A DNA stretch of 64,000 nt from Arthrobacter livingstonensis (GCF_003219815.1 NZ_QJVD01000004.1:62001-126000); one strand, 5' to 3'; positions 8,145-17,941 are shown, numbered from the stretch's first letter. Made by a program: numbers and translations. The notes: a model not told the origin generated them from the letters alone.

Positions 8145-9797
8145 TCAGTTGGCCCGGGCGGCGAGGATGGGTGCCATGCTTTCGCGCATGTAGTCGGCCA
8201 CCACGCTTTGTGAGACGGCCACGTCAAGGACAAACAGGCCCCGGGCTCCGGCGTCCAGCCAGTCTCGGAGGTGGTCCATGTCTGCCAGGGACCGCATTTT
8301 GGTGCCCTGGGCGCCGAACGCCCGGGCCAGTGCGGCGAAGTCCACCTCCTCGATCTGCATGGCGGTGTCGTCCAGCCCGCGTACGGCGTACTGGTGAAGT
8401 TCGGCGCCGTAGGCCGCGTCGTTGAACACCACCATGACGCCGCTGGCGATGGTGCGCACTGCGGTGTCCAGGTCGGCCAGGCCCATGAGCGCGCCGCCGT
8501 CCCCGGAGACCAGGACGGTGAGTCTGTCGGGCCTGGCCGTGGCGGCGCCGACGGCGGACGGCAGCCCCAGCCCGATGGTTTGGAACGCCGTTCCGACCAT
8601 CAACAGCGCGTGCGGGTCCGGGACGCTGCAGTACATGGGCGCCCACCCGATGAAGTGGCCGCCGTCCTGGACGATGGTCCGCCGGGCAGGCAGCACGGAG
8701 TCGAGCAACTGCGCCACAGCACTCGGGTTGAGGCGGCCGTCCGGGGCGAACTCCTCCGCGGGCGGCCCGGCGAACAGGGAGCGGTCGGCCACTTCGGGGT
8801 AGCCGTCCCGCCAGCCGCGCCCGGCCAGTTCCGGCATGGCCTCCAGCAGTGCGGTGGCGAAGGCGGCGGCGTCCGCGTGAACGAATTCGGTGGCGGACGT
8901 CGCGGCTGCCTCGCGGCGCACGTCCACCTGGATGACGGTGGCGCCGTCGGCAAAGAGGCTGCCATAGCGGGTCTGGAAGGTGTTCAGGCCGGCGCCTGCC
9001 ACCAGGACGACGTCGGCGCGGCGCATGATGTCAACGGCAGCCAGGGTGGCAAAGCCGCCGGCGATGCCCAGGTCCCAGGGCGAGTCGAAGAGATTGCGGG
9101 CCATGGCCGACGTCGCGAAGAGCGCACCCAGGCCGTCGCCGAGGCGCCGCAGGGCCCCGCCGGCCGCGGCTTCCACCGCGCCGCGTCCGCCGATGAGCAG
9201 TGGCCGCTGCGCGCCGGCCAGCAGGCGGGCAATGTGGCGCGTGGCGGCGTCGTCCGGTGTGAGCGGCGCCCGGCTGGCAAGGGCAACAGTCGGTTGCTGT
9301 GGCCCGGCCGCGACGGCGGCGAGGTCGTAGGGGATGGCCAGCACCACGGGCCGGCTGTCGCGGGCGGACAGCGCCCACGCCCGCTCGGTGGCCGCTTCAG
9401 CCGATTCCCGGGTCATCGTAATGGTTTCGACGCCGAGCCCTGCGGCCACGATGTCCTGGTCGATGTCCCAGGGCCGGGCGCCCGTGGTGGGGACGCCGCC
9501 CACCACCAGGACCAGGGGAATGCGGGCCCTGGCTGCCTCGGCCAGCGGGGTCAGCGAGTTGGTGAAGCCGGCGCCGTACGTGACGGTGGCAACCGCCACC
9601 TTGCCCGAGGCGCGGTAGTGGGCGTCGGCCATGGCAACGGTGCCGGCCTCGTGGCGGGCGCTGATGTAGCGCAGGCCGCGGCGGGTGATGTTGCTGGTGA
9701 AGAAGGCGTTGCCGTTGCCCATCAGCCCAAACACGGTGTCGGCATGCCGGGCGCAAACATCGGCAACGAGGTCGGAAACGGTGGGCTGGTCGGTCAC
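8145..9797 (-). CDS. Thiamine diphosphate-dependent enzyme (acetolactate synthase / decarboxylase type)
   Basis: A 550-residue protein with the three-domain layout of the acetolactate synthase-pyruvate oxidase-benzoylformate decarboxylase superfamily. The catalytic Glu is E50 in RHEAGT, and the ThDP/Mg motif runs from SGDGGALMG near 428 to VVFNDAAYG near 457. The reaction cannot be fixed: no small regulatory subunit (ilvN) is nearby, so it is unlikely to be the biosynthetic AHAS. The GTG start follows a GAGAG. An Lrp/AsnC gene lies 170 bp upstream on the same strand, with a palindromic site between them. Confidence 0.85.
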   Translation of the reverse strand: MTDQPTVSDLVADVCARHADTVFGLMGNGNAFFTSNITRRGLRYISARHEAGTVAMADAHYRASGKVAVATVTYGAGFTNSLTPLAEAARARIPLVLVVGGVPTTGARPWDIDQDIVAAGLGVETITMTRESAEAATERAWALSARDSRPVVLAIPYDLAAVAAGPQQPTVALASRAPLTPDDAATRHIARLLAGAQRPLLIGGRGAVEAAAGGALRRLGDGLGALFATSAMARNLFDSPWDLGIAGGFATLAAVDIMRRADVVLVAGAGLNTFQTRYGSLFADGATVIQVDVRREAAATSATEFVHADAAAFATALLEAMPELAGRGWRDGYPEVADRSLFAGPPAEEFAPDGRLNPSAVAQLLDSVLPARRTIVQDGGHFIGWAPMYCSVPDPHALLMVGTAFQTIGLGLPSAVGAATARPDRLTVLVSGDGGALMGLADLDTAVRTIASGVMVVFNDAAYGAELHQYAVRGLDDTAMQIEEVDFAALARAFGAQGTKMRSLADMDHLRDWLDAGARGLFVLDVAVSQSVVADYMRESMAPILAARAN

Positions 9798-9891
9798 GGC
9801 GTGCTCTCAATTCTCTGGCGTGTGTGGTGGTGCACACAACAGTGGAACGTCGCGGCCGCGCGCGCAAGCGTCGCCAAAATCACCATTCAGC

Positions 9892-9941
9892 CTGTACAGA
9901 ATGACGCCCATTGCCGGTTGTCAATATGACAATTTGTACAG
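9892..9941 (-). promoter_or_regulatory. Palindromic operator cluster upstream of the ThDP enzyme gene
   Basis: Three related sites lie within 50 bp: CTGTACAG (9892-9899), the 15-bp palindrome TTGTCAATATGACAA (9918-9932) and TTGTACAG (9934-9941). A TTGACA -35-like hexamer on the minus strand sits inside the large palindrome, though no convincing -10 is visible. Lrp/AsnC proteins bind clustered 15-bp palindromes of this type, so the adjacent Lrp-like gene is the likely regulator (inference). Confidence 0.5.
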
Positions 9942-9968
9942 TCCAGGGCCTGTCTGGCCGGCCACGTG

Positions 9969-10439
9969 TCAGGACTCCGCTGCCGCCCTCAAGAGGGGCA
10001 GGTGCCGGTTTTCAATGTGGGTCTCCAGTGCTATCACGCTCGAGGTGCGGGCCACCCCCGGCGCCTGCGACAACGCGTCAAGCACGCGCTGCAGGTCGGT
10101 GGTGGAGCGGCCCACGATCTTCACCAATACATCGCTTGGGCCGGACACCGTGTGCATTTCCAGGATTTCAGGAATCTTGCCGATCGCGTCGAAGACCAGG
10201 CCGTGGCCCATGCCCTGGGCGATCTCTATGGAGCAGAACGCAATGATGGGAAAGCCGAAAGCGGCCGGACTCAGCTGCGGAACGATCCCCGTGACGACGC
10301 CGCTGGCGTGCAGCCTGTCCAGCCGGCCCTGCACCGTGGCGCGGGCCACCTTGAGCCGGCGGGAGCATTCGAGCACGCCGACCCCAGGCTCCTCCGTGAA
10401 CATCTCAACAATGGCGGCGTCCAGCCGGTCAACCTTCAT
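9969..10439 (-). CDS. Lrp/AsnC family transcriptional regulator
   Basis: A 156-residue protein starting MKVDRLDAAIVEMF. The N-terminal helix-turn-helix spans about residues 5-60 (VLECSRRLKVARATVQGRLDRL) and the C-terminal ligand-sensing RAM domain about 65-145 (MHTVSGPSDVLVKIVG). The length is typical. A longer in-frame reading upstream enters the repeat block and is not supported. Being 170 bp upstream of the ThDP enzyme with a palindrome cluster between, it probably activates or represses that gene in response to an amino acid or keto acid. Confidence 0.9.
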   Translation of the reverse strand: MKVDRLDAAIVEMFTEEPGVGVLECSRRLKVARATVQGRLDRLHASGVVTGIVPQLSPAAFGFPIIAFCSIEIAQGMGHGLVFDAIGKIPEILEMHTVSGPSDVLVKIVGRSTTDLQRVLDALSQAPGVARTSSVIALETHIENRHLPLLRAAAES

Positions 10440-10464
10440 GACTCCATTATCGCCGCAGCATTGG

Positions 10465-10559
10465 TTGAGGTCGGAGATGACGGCAGCGTTGCTTGAGGTT
10501 GGAGATGACGGCAGCGTTGCTTGAGGTTGGAGATGATGACGTGTCCATGACGCTGCCGT
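10465..10559 (+). repeat. 28-bp tandem repeat (2.7 copies) with internal inverted copy
   Basis: Units at 10465-10492, 10493-10520 (one mismatch) and a partial third from 10521 share the core TTGAGGTTGGAGATGACG. The unit's ACGGCAGCGT (second copy at 10508-10517) recurs inverted as ACGCTGCCGT at 10550-10559, so a local 10-bp stem can form. There are no spacers, so this is not a CRISPR array. It is the left outer arm of the compound repeat block in the 447-bp gene-free interval between lrp and argS. Confidence 0.9.
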
Positions 10560-10616
10560 GAAGACGGGGAGCGGTTGGCGACATGTTTCCGTGTGCTGCG
10601 CCATGCCGGTGGAATA

Positions 10617-10751
10617 AAAAGACAGCACCTGCGGGTGTCGCGGTGTTTCTGCGAATGAAAAGACAGCACCTGCGGGTTGTCACGCCTGTGACCCGCAGGT
10701 GCTGTCTTTTGAATCGGTGCGCGGGGCCAACACCCGCAGGTGCTGTCTTTT
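10617..10751. repeat. Symmetric four-copy inverted element
   Basis: The 20-mer AAAAGACAGCACCTGCGGGT occurs forward at 10617-10636 and 10658-10677 and inverted at 10691-10710 and 10732-10751, all four exact. The starts of the two forward and of the two inverted copies are each 41 bp apart, and both inverted pairs share one centre (10684). The 21-bp spacers are not conserved in sequence but are equal in length. The centre itself carries GTCAC...GTGAC. Transcripts in either direction could fold into nested hairpins ending in T4. It lies between two divergent genes, so it terminates neither. Confidence 0.93.
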
Positions 10752-10771
10752 GAATCGGCTGCCGCGCCGAG

Positions 10772-10831
10772 GCGTGGTGATCTCCAATCAACAGGACTGG
10801 GCGTGGTCATCTCCAATGTCAACGGGACCGG
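10772..10831 (+). repeat. Tandem pair of 29-31-bp units, partly inverted copy of the 10465 repeat
   Basis: GCGTGGTGATCTCCAAT and GCGTGGTCATCTCCAAT begin two similar adjacent units (from 10772 and 10801), each continuing with a CAAC and GGAC(T/C)GG. Their ATCTCCAA core is the reverse complement of the TTGGAGAT core of the left-hand tandem repeat, making the whole 10465-10831 block an imperfect mirror. The right end is 56 bp before the argS start. Confidence 0.8.
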
Positions 10832-10886
10832 GGCCACATTCCGGGCGGATTGGGGGAGGGGGCCGGTGGAACCGTAGACTTGGACG

Positions 10887-12539
10887 GTGACCCCTGAAGA
10901 ACTTTCTGCCGCCATTGCCACCTGCCTCAAAGACGCCGTCGACGCCGGTGAACTCACCGTTCCCGCCGGGGCGCTGCCCAAGGAGGTGCGCGTGGAGCGG
11001 CCCAAGAGCCGCGAGCACGGTGACTGGGCCACCAACATTGCCTTGCAGCTGGCTAAGCCGGCCGGCGTGCCGCCGCGCAAGATCGCCGAGGTCCTCCAGA
11101 GCCGCCTGAGTGAAATTCCCGGTGTTTCCAAGGTGGACATTGCCGGCCCGGGGTTCCTGAACATCACCGTTGACGCCGCGGCCGCGGGCGGACTGGCGAG
11201 GGTCATTGTTGAAGCCGGAACGGACTTCGGCACCAACTCACAAATGGCCGGCACCCGGATCAACCTGGAATTTGTCTCCGCCAACCCCACCGGCCCCATC
11301 CACCTCGGCGGCACGCGCTGGGCCGCCGTGGGCGACTCCCTGGCCCGCATCTTCCAGTCGCAGGGCGCCGACGTCACCCGTGAGTACTATTTCAACGACC
11401 ACGGCAACCAGATCGACAAGTTTGCCCGCTCCCTGCTCGCCAGCGCCAAGGGCGAGCCCGCGCCGGAAGACGGCTACGGCGGGGCGTACATCGAGGACAT
11501 CGCCCGGGAAGTTACGGCAGGCAACCCGGACATCCTGAACTCCGCGGACCCGCAGGAGGAATTCCGCGCCCAGGGCGTGGAGCTGATGTTTGGCTCGATC
11601 CGAAAATCACTGCACGAGTTCGGCGTGGATTTTGACGTGTACTTCCACGAAAACTCGCTGTTCGAGGACGGTGCCGTGGAAAAGTTGCTGGAACAGCTCA
11701 AAGGCTCCGGCAACATGTACCTCAAGGACGGCGCCTGGTGGCTGAACTCCACCGACTACGGCGATGACAAGGACCGCGTGGTCATCAAGAGCGACGGCAA
11801 CGCCGCGTACATCGCCGGGGACATTGCCTACTTCAGGAACAAGCGCGACCGCGGCTTTGACCTGTGCATTTATATGCTTGGCGCCGACCACCACGGCTAC
11901 GTGGCCCGCCTGAAGGCAGCGGCGGCAGCCCTGGGCGACGACGCAAACCGCGTCGAGGTCCTCATCGGCCAGATGGTGAACCTGGTCAAGGACGGCGTCC
12001 CTCTGCGCATGTCCAAGCGGGCCGGCACCGTTGTCACGATGGAGGACCTGGTGGAACTGGTGGGCACGGATGCCGCACGCTATTCACTGGCCCGCTTCTC
12101 CAGCGATTCCAACATCGACATCGACCTGGATGTGCTGACCAAGCGCTCCAACGAGAACCCCGTGTTCTATGTCCAATACGCCCACGCCCGCACCAGCGCC
12201 GTAGGCCGGAATGCGGCGGCTGCCGGGGTGGAGCGTACCGCGTTTGACGCGGCCGCCCTCAACCACGCCACGGAGTCCGAACTGCTTGCGGTTTTGGGCC
12301 AATACCCGGGCGTCCTGAGCCAGGCGGCCGCCTTCCGCGAACCGCACCGCGTGGCCCGCCACCTGGAAGTCATCGCCGGCGCCTACCACCGCTGGTATGA
12401 CGCCTGCCGCGTCACACCCATGGGCGAGGAAGCCATCACCGACACGAACCGCACCAGGCTCTGGCTCAATGACGCCGTGGGCCAGATCCTGGCCAACGGG
12501 CTGTCCCTGCTGGGCGTCTCCGCTCCGGAACGGATGTGA
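10887..12539 (+). CDS. argS: Arginyl-tRNA synthetase
   Basis: A 550-residue class Ia synthetase that charges tRNA-Arg. It has the N-terminal Arg-tRNA synthetase N domain ([11 protein letters not shown] near 45-60), a HIGH variant in [10 protein letters not shown] near 133-142, the signature YYFNDHGNQ near 170 and a KMSKS variant RMSKRAG near 374. The C-terminal anticodon-binding DALR domain ends at [10 protein letters not shown]. The GTG start at 10887 is supported by alignment of [10 protein letters not shown] with the family. It heads the argS-lysA-hom-thrC-thrB cluster, a conserved actinobacterial order, and overlaps lysA by 4 bp. Confidence 0.97.
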   Translation: MTPEELSAAIATCLKDAVDAGELTVPAGALPKEVRVERPKSREHGDWATNIALQLAKPAGVPPRKIAEVLQSRLSEIPGVSKVDIAGPGFLNITVDAAAAGGLARVIVEAGTDFGTNSQMAGTRINLEFVSANPTGPIHLGGTRWAAVGDSLARIFQSQGADVTREYYFNDHGNQIDKFARSLLASAKGEPAPEDGYGGAYIEDIAREVTAGNPDILNSADPQEEFRAQGVELMFGSIRKSLHEFGVDFDVYFHENSLFEDGAVEKLLEQLKGSGNMYLKDGAWWLNSTDYGDDKDRVVIKSDGNAAYIAGDIAYFRNKRDRGFDLCIYMLGADHHGYVARLKAAAAALGDDANRVEVLIGQMVNLVKDGVPLRMSKRAGTVVTMEDLVELVGTDAARYSLARFSSDSNIDIDLDVLTKRSNENPVFYVQYAHARTSAVGRNAAAAGVERTAFDAAALNHATESELLAVLGQYPGVLSQAAAFREPHRVARHLEVIAGAYHRWYDACRVTPMGEEAITDTNRTRLWLNDAVGQILANGLSLLGVSAPERM

Positions 12540-14008
12540 CGGTGGCCAACGACAACCCGGCGGCAACGCACGTGGCCGGTGCGGAACTGGCCCCCGGCTG
12601 GCTTCCTGCCGCCAGGGATGTGAACGCGCTGGTCCCCGCCATGTGGGCGGACGACGTCGAACGCGGCCCCGGCGGTGAGCTCACCGTCAGCGGTGTTTCC
12701 GTGGGGGCGCTCAAGGAACAGTTTGGCACCCCGCTGTTTGTCATGAGTGAAGGTGACTTCCGCCACAGGGCCCGCGCGTTCAAGGACGCCTTTGATGAGG
12801 CCTTTGCCGACCTTTGCGGCGGCGTGGACGTTTACTACGCCGGAAAGTCGTTCCTGTGCACCGATGTGGCGCGCTGGGTGGAATCCGAGGGCCTGCGCCT
12901 GGACACCTGTTCCGGCGGCGAGCTGGCCGTGGCCGTCCGCGCCGGGCTGGCCGGAGACTTGCTGGGACTGCACGGCAACAACAAGTCCGACGCGGAGATC
13001 AACCGCGCCTTGGACATGGGACTGGGCCGCATTGTGGTGGACAGCCTCCACGAGCTGCACCGCGTGGCCGCACTGGCCGCGGCCCGCAACACCAGGGCCA
13101 ATGTGATGCTGCGCCTCACGCCCGGCGTCCACGCGCACACCCACGAATTCATCGCCACGGCCCACGAGGACCAAAAGTTCGGGCTGTCACTTGTTTCGGA
13201 AGACCCGGACGCCCCCGGCCTCTCCGCCGCCGAGGCGGCCGCCAAGCTGGCCGTCGAGGCGGCGAGCATCAACTTCCTGGGCTTTCACGCGCACATTGGC
13301 TCGCAGATCTTTGAGCCGGACGGCTTTGAGATTGCCGCCCGCAAGCTGCTCGCCTTCACCGACCAGATCCAAAAGACGTACGGCATTACGCTGCCGGAAC
13401 TGGACCTGGGCGGCGGCTACGGCATCGCCTACACCGCGGCGGACACCCCGCGCCCGGCGGCCGAAATCGCCCAGGCGATGGCCGCCGTCGTACGGGAAAC
13501 GTGTGAAGAGCTCGGCATGGCCTGCCCCCGGATCTCCATTGAGCCCGGCCGGGCCATCGTGGGCCCCTCCACGTTCACGCTGTATGAAACCGGCACGCTG
13601 AAAACAGTGCAGGTTGAGGTGGATGGGCAGGGCGGTGTGACGGCGCCCCGGCGCTATGTGTCGGTGGACGGCGGCATGAGCGACAACCCCCGCCCGGTGC
13701 TCTACGACGCCGATTATTCCGCCGTCGTGGCCGGCAGGGCATCACAGGCCGTTCCCGCTTTGTCCCGAGTGGTGGGCAAACATTGCGAGAGCGGTGACAT
13801 TGTTGTTAGAGATGTATATCTGCCCAATGACGTGGCGGCCGGGGATTTGCTTGCAGTTCCCGGAACGGGCGCGTACTGCTGGGCACTGGCCAGCAACTAC
13901 AACTACGTGCCCCGCCCGCCCGTGGTGGCCGTCAAGGACGGTGCCGCACGCTTGATGGTGCGGGGCGAAACAGAAGACGATTTGCTGGCACGCGATTTAG
14001 GGGCCTAG
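12536..14008 (+). CDS. lysA: Diaminopimelate decarboxylase
   Basis: A 490-residue PLP enzyme making L-lysine from meso-diaminopimelate. The fold III alanine-racemase-like barrel contains the Schiff-base lysine in VYYAGKSF near residue 103, HIGSQI near 260, GGGYGIAY near 292, [10 protein letters not shown] near 337 and the catalytic CESGDI near 417. The start is the GTG at 12536, which overlaps the argS stop (GTGA), so translation is coupled. The roughly 40 residues before the domain are common in actinobacterial LysA. Confidence 0.96.
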   Translation: MTVANDNPAATHVAGAELAPGWLPAARDVNALVPAMWADDVERGPGGELTVSGVSVGALKEQFGTPLFVMSEGDFRHRARAFKDAFDEAFADLCGGVDVYYAGKSFLCTDVARWVESEGLRLDTCSGGELAVAVRAGLAGDLLGLHGNNKSDAEINRALDMGLGRIVVDSLHELHRVAALAAARNTRANVMLRLTPGVHAHTHEFIATAHEDQKFGLSLVSEDPDAPGLSAAEAAAKLAVEAASINFLGFHAHIGSQIFEPDGFEIAARKLLAFTDQIQKTYGITLPELDLGGGYGIAYTAADTPRPAAEIAQAMAAVVRETCEELGMACPRISIEPGRAIVGPSTFTLYETGTLKTVQVEVDGQGGVTAPRRYVSVDGGMSDNPRPVLYDADYSAVVAGRASQAVPALSRVVGKHCESGDIVVRDVYLPNDVAAGDLLAVPGTGAYCWALASNYNYVPRPPVVAVKDGAARLMVRGETEDDLLARDLGA

Positions 14009-14014
14009 AGACCT

Positions 14015-15418
14015 TTGACAGAGCGCAACACCGTGGACACGGCCGTATTTTCAATTCCGGCCCCCGACGAGACAAAGACCCTGAAGGTGGCCCTGCTGGG
14101 CGCCGGAAACGTGGGGGCCCAGGTGGCCCGCATCCTCCTTGAGGACGCCGACGCCCTGGCCGCGCGAACCGGCGCCCGCCTGGAGCTCGTGGGCATTGCG
14201 GTGCGCAACGTTCACGCGCCCCGCGACGTCGAACTGCCCCGCGAACTGTTCACCACCGATGCCTCCGCCCTGGTGCGGCGGGCCGACGTCGTCATTGAGC
14301 TGATGGGCGGGCTGGAACCAGCACGCACGCTGATCCTGGAGGCCATTGAACATGGCGCCACCGTGGTCACCGGCAACAAGGCGCTGCTGGCCGTGGACGG
14401 GCCAAGCCTGTATGAGAAGGCCGACGCCGCCCGCGTGCAGCTTTCCTACGAGGCGGCGGTCGCCGGAGCCATTCCGATCCTGCGCCCCATCCGCGACTCT
14501 CTGGCCGGGGACAAGATCACCCGCGTCATGGGCATTGTCAACGGCACCACCAACTTCATCCTGGACCAGATGGACACCACCGGCGCATCATTTGCCGACG
14601 CGCTGGCCGAGGCCACCCGGCTGGGCTATGCGGAAGCTGATCCCACCGCGGACATCGAGGGCCACGACGCCGCCGCCAAGGGCGCCATCCTGGCCTCGCT
14701 GTCCTTCCACACCCGCTTTGCCCTGGAGGACGTGGACTGCCAGGGCATCACGGCCGTGACGGCCGGCGACATCGCCGCGGCCAAGGACGCCGGCTTCGTG
14801 ATCAAGCTGCTGGCGATTGCCGAAAAGCTTACCGTGCCTGCCGCGGAGGGGGCGGACGACGCCGGCGGGACCACCACGGGCGTCAGCGTCCGGGTCCACC
14901 CCACCCTCCTGCCCCGGGAGCACCCGCTCGCCGCCGTGCACGGCGCGTTCAACGCCGTGTTCATCGAGGCCGAGTCCGCCGGGGAGCTCATGTTCTACGG
15001 CCAAGGCGCCGGCGGCACCCCGACGGCGTCGGCCGTGCTCGGCGACGTGGTCTCCGCAGCCCGCCGCCTGGTTCTTGGTGGCCCCGGCCGCACCGAGACC
15101 ACCACCGGCGTGCTGCCGGTGCTGGGCATCGACGCCGTCACCACGAAGTACTGCATTGGCCTGGACGCGGCGGACCAGCCCGGCGTGCTGGCCAGGATTT
15201 CCGCGCTGTTTGCCGAGCACGGGGTCTCCATTGAGACCATGCGGCAGACGGTGCACCGCGAACGAGATGCCCACGACGACGGCGCCGGCGGCTCAGCCGA
15301 GCTGCGTATCGTCACGCACCGCGCCAGCGAGGCTTCCCTGGCAGCAACCGTCGAGGCCATCAACGGCCTGGACGTCATAAATTCCGTAACGAGTGTCTTG
15401 AGGGTGGAGGGAGTCTAA
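14015..15418 (+). CDS. hom: Homoserine dehydrogenase
   Basis: A 467-residue NAD(P)-dependent enzyme reducing aspartate semialdehyde to homoserine. It has the Rossmann motif [12 protein letters not shown] near residues 26-37, the signature [14 protein letters not shown] near 170 and a C-terminal ACT domain ([19 protein letters not shown], from about 383) that usually mediates threonine feedback. The proposed TTG start lies 6 bp after lysA; a GTG six codons later is a possible alternative. The gene overlaps thrC by one base (TAATG). Confidence 0.95.
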   Translation: MTERNTVDTAVFSIPAPDETKTLKVALLGAGNVGAQVARILLEDADALAARTGARLELVGIAVRNVHAPRDVELPRELFTTDASALVRRADVVIELMGGLEPARTLILEAIEHGATVVTGNKALLAVDGPSLYEKADAARVQLSYEAAVAGAIPILRPIRDSLAGDKITRVMGIVNGTTNFILDQMDTTGASFADALAEATRLGYAEADPTADIEGHDAAAKGAILASLSFHTRFALEDVDCQGITAVTAGDIAAAKDAGFVIKLLAIAEKLTVPAAEGADDAGGTTTGVSVRVHPTLLPREHPLAAVHGAFNAVFIEAESAGELMFYGQGAGGTPTASAVLGDVVSAARRLVLGGPGRTETTTGVLPVLGIDAVTTKYCIGLDAADQPGVLARISALFAEHGVSIETMRQTVHRERDAHDDGAGGSAELRIVTHRASEASLAATVEAINGLDVINSVTSVLRVEGV

Positions 15419-16521
15419 TGGCTCACCAGTGGCGCGGGGTAGTCCGCGAATATGCAGAGCGTCTGCCGGTAACGGCGGAAACCAAGGTCATCACGCTGGG
15501 GGAGGGCGGCACACCCCTGGTGTACGCGCAGAAACTCTCCGAGCTGACCGGATCAAAGGTGTACCTGAAGGTGGAGGGCATGAACCCCACCGGCTCGTTC
15601 AAGGACCGCGGCATGACGATGGCCATGACGGCCGCCGTCGCCGCCGGCGCCAAGGCGGTGGTGTGCGCCTCCACCGGCAACACCTCGGCGTCGGCTGCAG
15701 CCTATGCCAAGCAGGCGGGGCTCACCTGTGCCGTCCTGGTGCCCGAAGGCAAGATCTCCATGGGCAAGCTCAGCCAGGCCGTCGCCCACGGCGCCACCAT
15801 CCTGCAGGTGGACGGCAACTTTGACAACTGCCTGGATGTGGCCCGCAAGCTCGCGGACTCCTACCCGGTGTTCCTGGTCAACTCCGTCAACCCGGCCCGC
15901 ATCGAGGGGCAGAAGACCGGCGCGTTTGAGGTGGTGGACGCCCTTGGCGACGCCCCCGACTACCACGTCCTCCCCGTGGGCAACGCCGGAAACATCAGCG
16001 CGTACTGGAAGGGCTACAAGGAATACGCGGCCCCCTACGAGTCCGCCACCGCCGGCACGCTGCCTGCCGTGTCCACCCACACTCCCATCATGTGGGGCTT
16101 CCAGGCCGCCGGCGCGGCGCCCTTTGTGGCCGGGCACCCCATCACGGAGCCGGACACCATCGCCACGGCCATCCGCATCGGCAACCCGGCCTCCTGGGAC
16201 CTGGCCATTGCCGCCCGCGACGAATCCGGCGGGCTCATCGATTCCGTGACCGATGAGGAAATCCTGGCCGCCCACCGCTGGCTCTCCGCCAAGGAAGGCG
16301 TGTTCGTGGAACCCGCCTCCGCGGCAGGCGTTGCCGGCATTATCAAAAAACATGCCGCCGGCGAAGTCCCCACCGGCAAGACCATTGTCATCACGGTCAC
16401 CGGCCACGGCCTGAAGGACCCCGATTGGGCCTTGAAGAACGTGGATGGCAGCGCCGTGGAGCCCACCAAGGTGGAGTTCGACGTCGTGACCGTCGCCAAT
16501 GCCCTCGGCCTGGCCGACTAG
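15418..16521 (+). CDS. thrC: Threonine synthase
   Basis: A 367-residue PLP enzyme converting O-phosphohomoserine to threonine. It carries the PLP lysine in [10 protein letters not shown] near residue 62, the SxxN phosphate cup in [15 protein letters not shown] near 80 and the glycine-rich PVGNAGN near 188. This is the short bacterial/actinobacterial form. Its ATG overlaps the hom stop codon, and a 41-bp gap separates it from thrB. Confidence 0.96.
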   Translation: MAHQWRGVVREYAERLPVTAETKVITLGEGGTPLVYAQKLSELTGSKVYLKVEGMNPTGSFKDRGMTMAMTAAVAAGAKAVVCASTGNTSASAAAYAKQAGLTCAVLVPEGKISMGKLSQAVAHGATILQVDGNFDNCLDVARKLADSYPVFLVNSVNPARIEGQKTGAFEVVDALGDAPDYHVLPVGNAGNISAYWKGYKEYAAPYESATAGTLPAVSTHTPIMWGFQAAGAAPFVAGHPITEPDTIATAIRIGNPASWDLAIAARDESGGLIDSVTDEEILAAHRWLSAKEGVFVEPASAAGVAGIIKKHAAGEVPTGKTIVITVTGHGLKDPDWALKNVDGSAVEPTKVEFDVVTVANALGLAD

Positions 16522-16562
16522 TTCAATTCGCCGACCCGTCCAACAGTCCGGACCGCATCCCC

Positions 16563-17546
16563 ATGACTTCACCGATTTCCGTCACCACCAAGACACCTGC
16601 ACCGGGCTTCACCGCCACGGTGCAGGTGCCCGGCACCAGCGCGAACCTCGGACCCGGCTTCGACTCCCTGGGCCTGGCAGTTTCGCTGTATGACACTCTG
16701 GGCGTCACCACATTGGCGGGCGACGCCTTGGAGTTTGACCTGCACGGGGAGGGAGTGGCTGAGCTGCCGCGCGACGCCGGCCACCTGGTGGTCAAGGCCA
16801 TGGACCTGGCCTTTGCCCGCCTGGGTTACCGCCGCGGCGGCCTGCGCATCACGGCGGAAAACGTGCTGCCGCATGGACGCGGACTCGGCTCCTCCGCCTC
16901 CGCCATTGTGGCCGCCATTGCGGCGGCCAATGCCCTGGTGGCCCCGGCTGACCGGCAGGACAAGCAGTGGGTGCTGCAGCTGGCCTCGGAGATGGAAGGG
17001 CACCCGGACAATGTGGCCCCGGCCATTTTCGGCGCCGTCGCCATCTCCTGGCAGGATGACGGAGCCTACTCCACAACCCGCCTCACGCCGTCGGACGCCG
17101 TGATTCCCGTGGTGGCGATTCCCAACTTTGAGGTCAAGACCGAACTGGCCCGCGGGCTGCTGCCGGCCACCGTGCCGCATGCGGACGCGGCGGCGAACTC
17201 GGGCCGTGCGGCACTGCTGATGCATGCGCTCAAGGATGCGCCGGAACTGCTCGCCGCCGGTACCCGCGACTATCTGCACCAGGACTACCGCGCAGCCGCC
17301 ATGCCGGCGAGTGCGGCACTTGTGGCCGCGCTCCGCGCAGAGGGGCACGCAGCGTTCATTTCCGGGGCCGGTCCCACGGTCATGGCACTGGCCAACGGGG
17401 CTACCGAGGCGGACGCCATGGTCGAGTTCATCGCCCGGCAGGGCGCGGACCGGGAAAATCCGGACACCGGCGGCGTGTCGTGGCGTGTACTGCGGCTCAC
17501 GGTTGACCTTGAAGGTGCTAAAGTGGAAGTGCATCCGGGTTCATAA
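16563..17546 (+). CDS. thrB: Homoserine kinase
   Basis: A 327-residue GHMP kinase phosphorylating homoserine, the step before ThrC. It has the N-terminal VPGTSANLGPGFDSLG (about residues 21-36), the ATP-binding GHMP motif LPHGRGLGSSASAIVA near 101-116 and the C-terminal AFISGAGPTVMAL near 262-274. The start is the ATG at 16563, which lets the conserved N-terminus begin about 20 residues in. It is the last gene of the lysine/threonine cluster; a 395-bp leader region follows before rho. Confidence 0.95.
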   Translation: MTSPISVTTKTPAPGFTATVQVPGTSANLGPGFDSLGLAVSLYDTLGVTTLAGDALEFDLHGEGVAELPRDAGHLVVKAMDLAFARLGYRRGGLRITAENVLPHGRGLGSSASAIVAAIAAANALVAPADRQDKQWVLQLASEMEGHPDNVAPAIFGAVAISWQDDGAYSTTRLTPSDAVIPVVAIPNFEVKTELARGLLPATVPHADAAANSGRAALLMHALKDAPELLAAGTRDYLHQDYRAAAMPASAALVAALRAEGHAAFISGAGPTVMALANGATEADAMVEFIARQGADRENPDTGGVSWRVLRLTVDLEGAKVEVHPGS

Positions 17547-17941
17547 GCAACCTTCGCAGTGCTTCCTTAGAGAAAGTGCTTCCTGAAGACAGGGTCCTCT
17601 AAAGACAATGCTTCTTAAGGCACGGCTTATTCAGATTGCATTGCACAAGGTGAGTGACCCCACCATCGATGCCACCCCTTCACCACGTCGTCCCCTCTGG
17701 GACGGCCGGTAGCTCGAATGGACAGCTGGCAGCCGCCAAGTCCATTCAAGAATTGATGGTGTTTACACATCGATTCAGGGGCGAATCCACCAACTCCACC
17801 GCATCAAAGTTTTTGCAAGTGTGAATTGGAACCTCGGCCGACTTTCTTCGCCCCTGCCAGTGCGGCAGCGGCGGGACGGCTGACAATAATCATCGCGGTC
17901 CCGCTTAAAGGGACTCGCTTTTCGAGGGGGAAGGATCCTTC
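17547..17941 (+). promoter_or_regulatory. Long 5' leader of rho
   Basis: A 395-bp interval without a convincing conserved gene. It contains three GTGCTTCCT-like repeats at the left, a 34-codon ORF (17608-17712), an 8-bp perfect hairpin starting 4 bases after that ORF's stop (GAATGGAC 17716-17723 with GTCCATTC 17740-17747), and the palindrome GAAGGATCCTTC (17930-17941) immediately before the GTG start. The palindrome contains the Shine-Dalgarno GAAGGA and could hide it. Autogenous attenuation is known for rho in Escherichia coli; a similar role here is inference. Confidence 0.5.
17608..17712 (+). CDS. Possible rho leader peptide (34 codons)
   Basis: ATG at 17608 to TAG at 17710-17712 encodes a basic 34-residue peptide beginning MLLKARLIQIALHKV. 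There is no clear Shine-Dalgarno and no recognised family. The only support is its position upstream of rho and a hairpin just after its stop. E. coli has a 33-residue rho leader peptide gene, rhoL, but no sequence similarity is claimed. Confidence 0.2.
   Translation: MLLKARLIQIALHKVSDPTIDATPSPRRPLWDGR

Noticed and set aside
7448-8233. Minus-strand frame opposite the MFS transporter
   Set aside because: Translation is Gln/Gly/His-rich noise; the MFS reading has clear membrane helices and family motifs.
10465-10540. 28-bp tandem repeat considered as a CRISPR array
   Set aside because: Units are directly adjacent with no spacers, fewer than three full copies and no cas genes nearby.
10436-11377. 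Minus-strand open frame running from the argS region through the repeat block
   Set aside because: It translates the repeats and the antisense of argS; no conserved domain and no plausible start.
15553-16572. Long minus-strand open frame of 340 codons opposite thrC
   Set aside because: GC-rich third-position bias of thrC leaves the opposite strand open; the translation is Gly/His/Val low-information and thrC is well supported.
17700-17760. GGTAGCTCGAATGG in the rho leader considered as a tRNA
   Set aside because: No cloverleaf, no T-loop and no acceptor pairing could be drawn.
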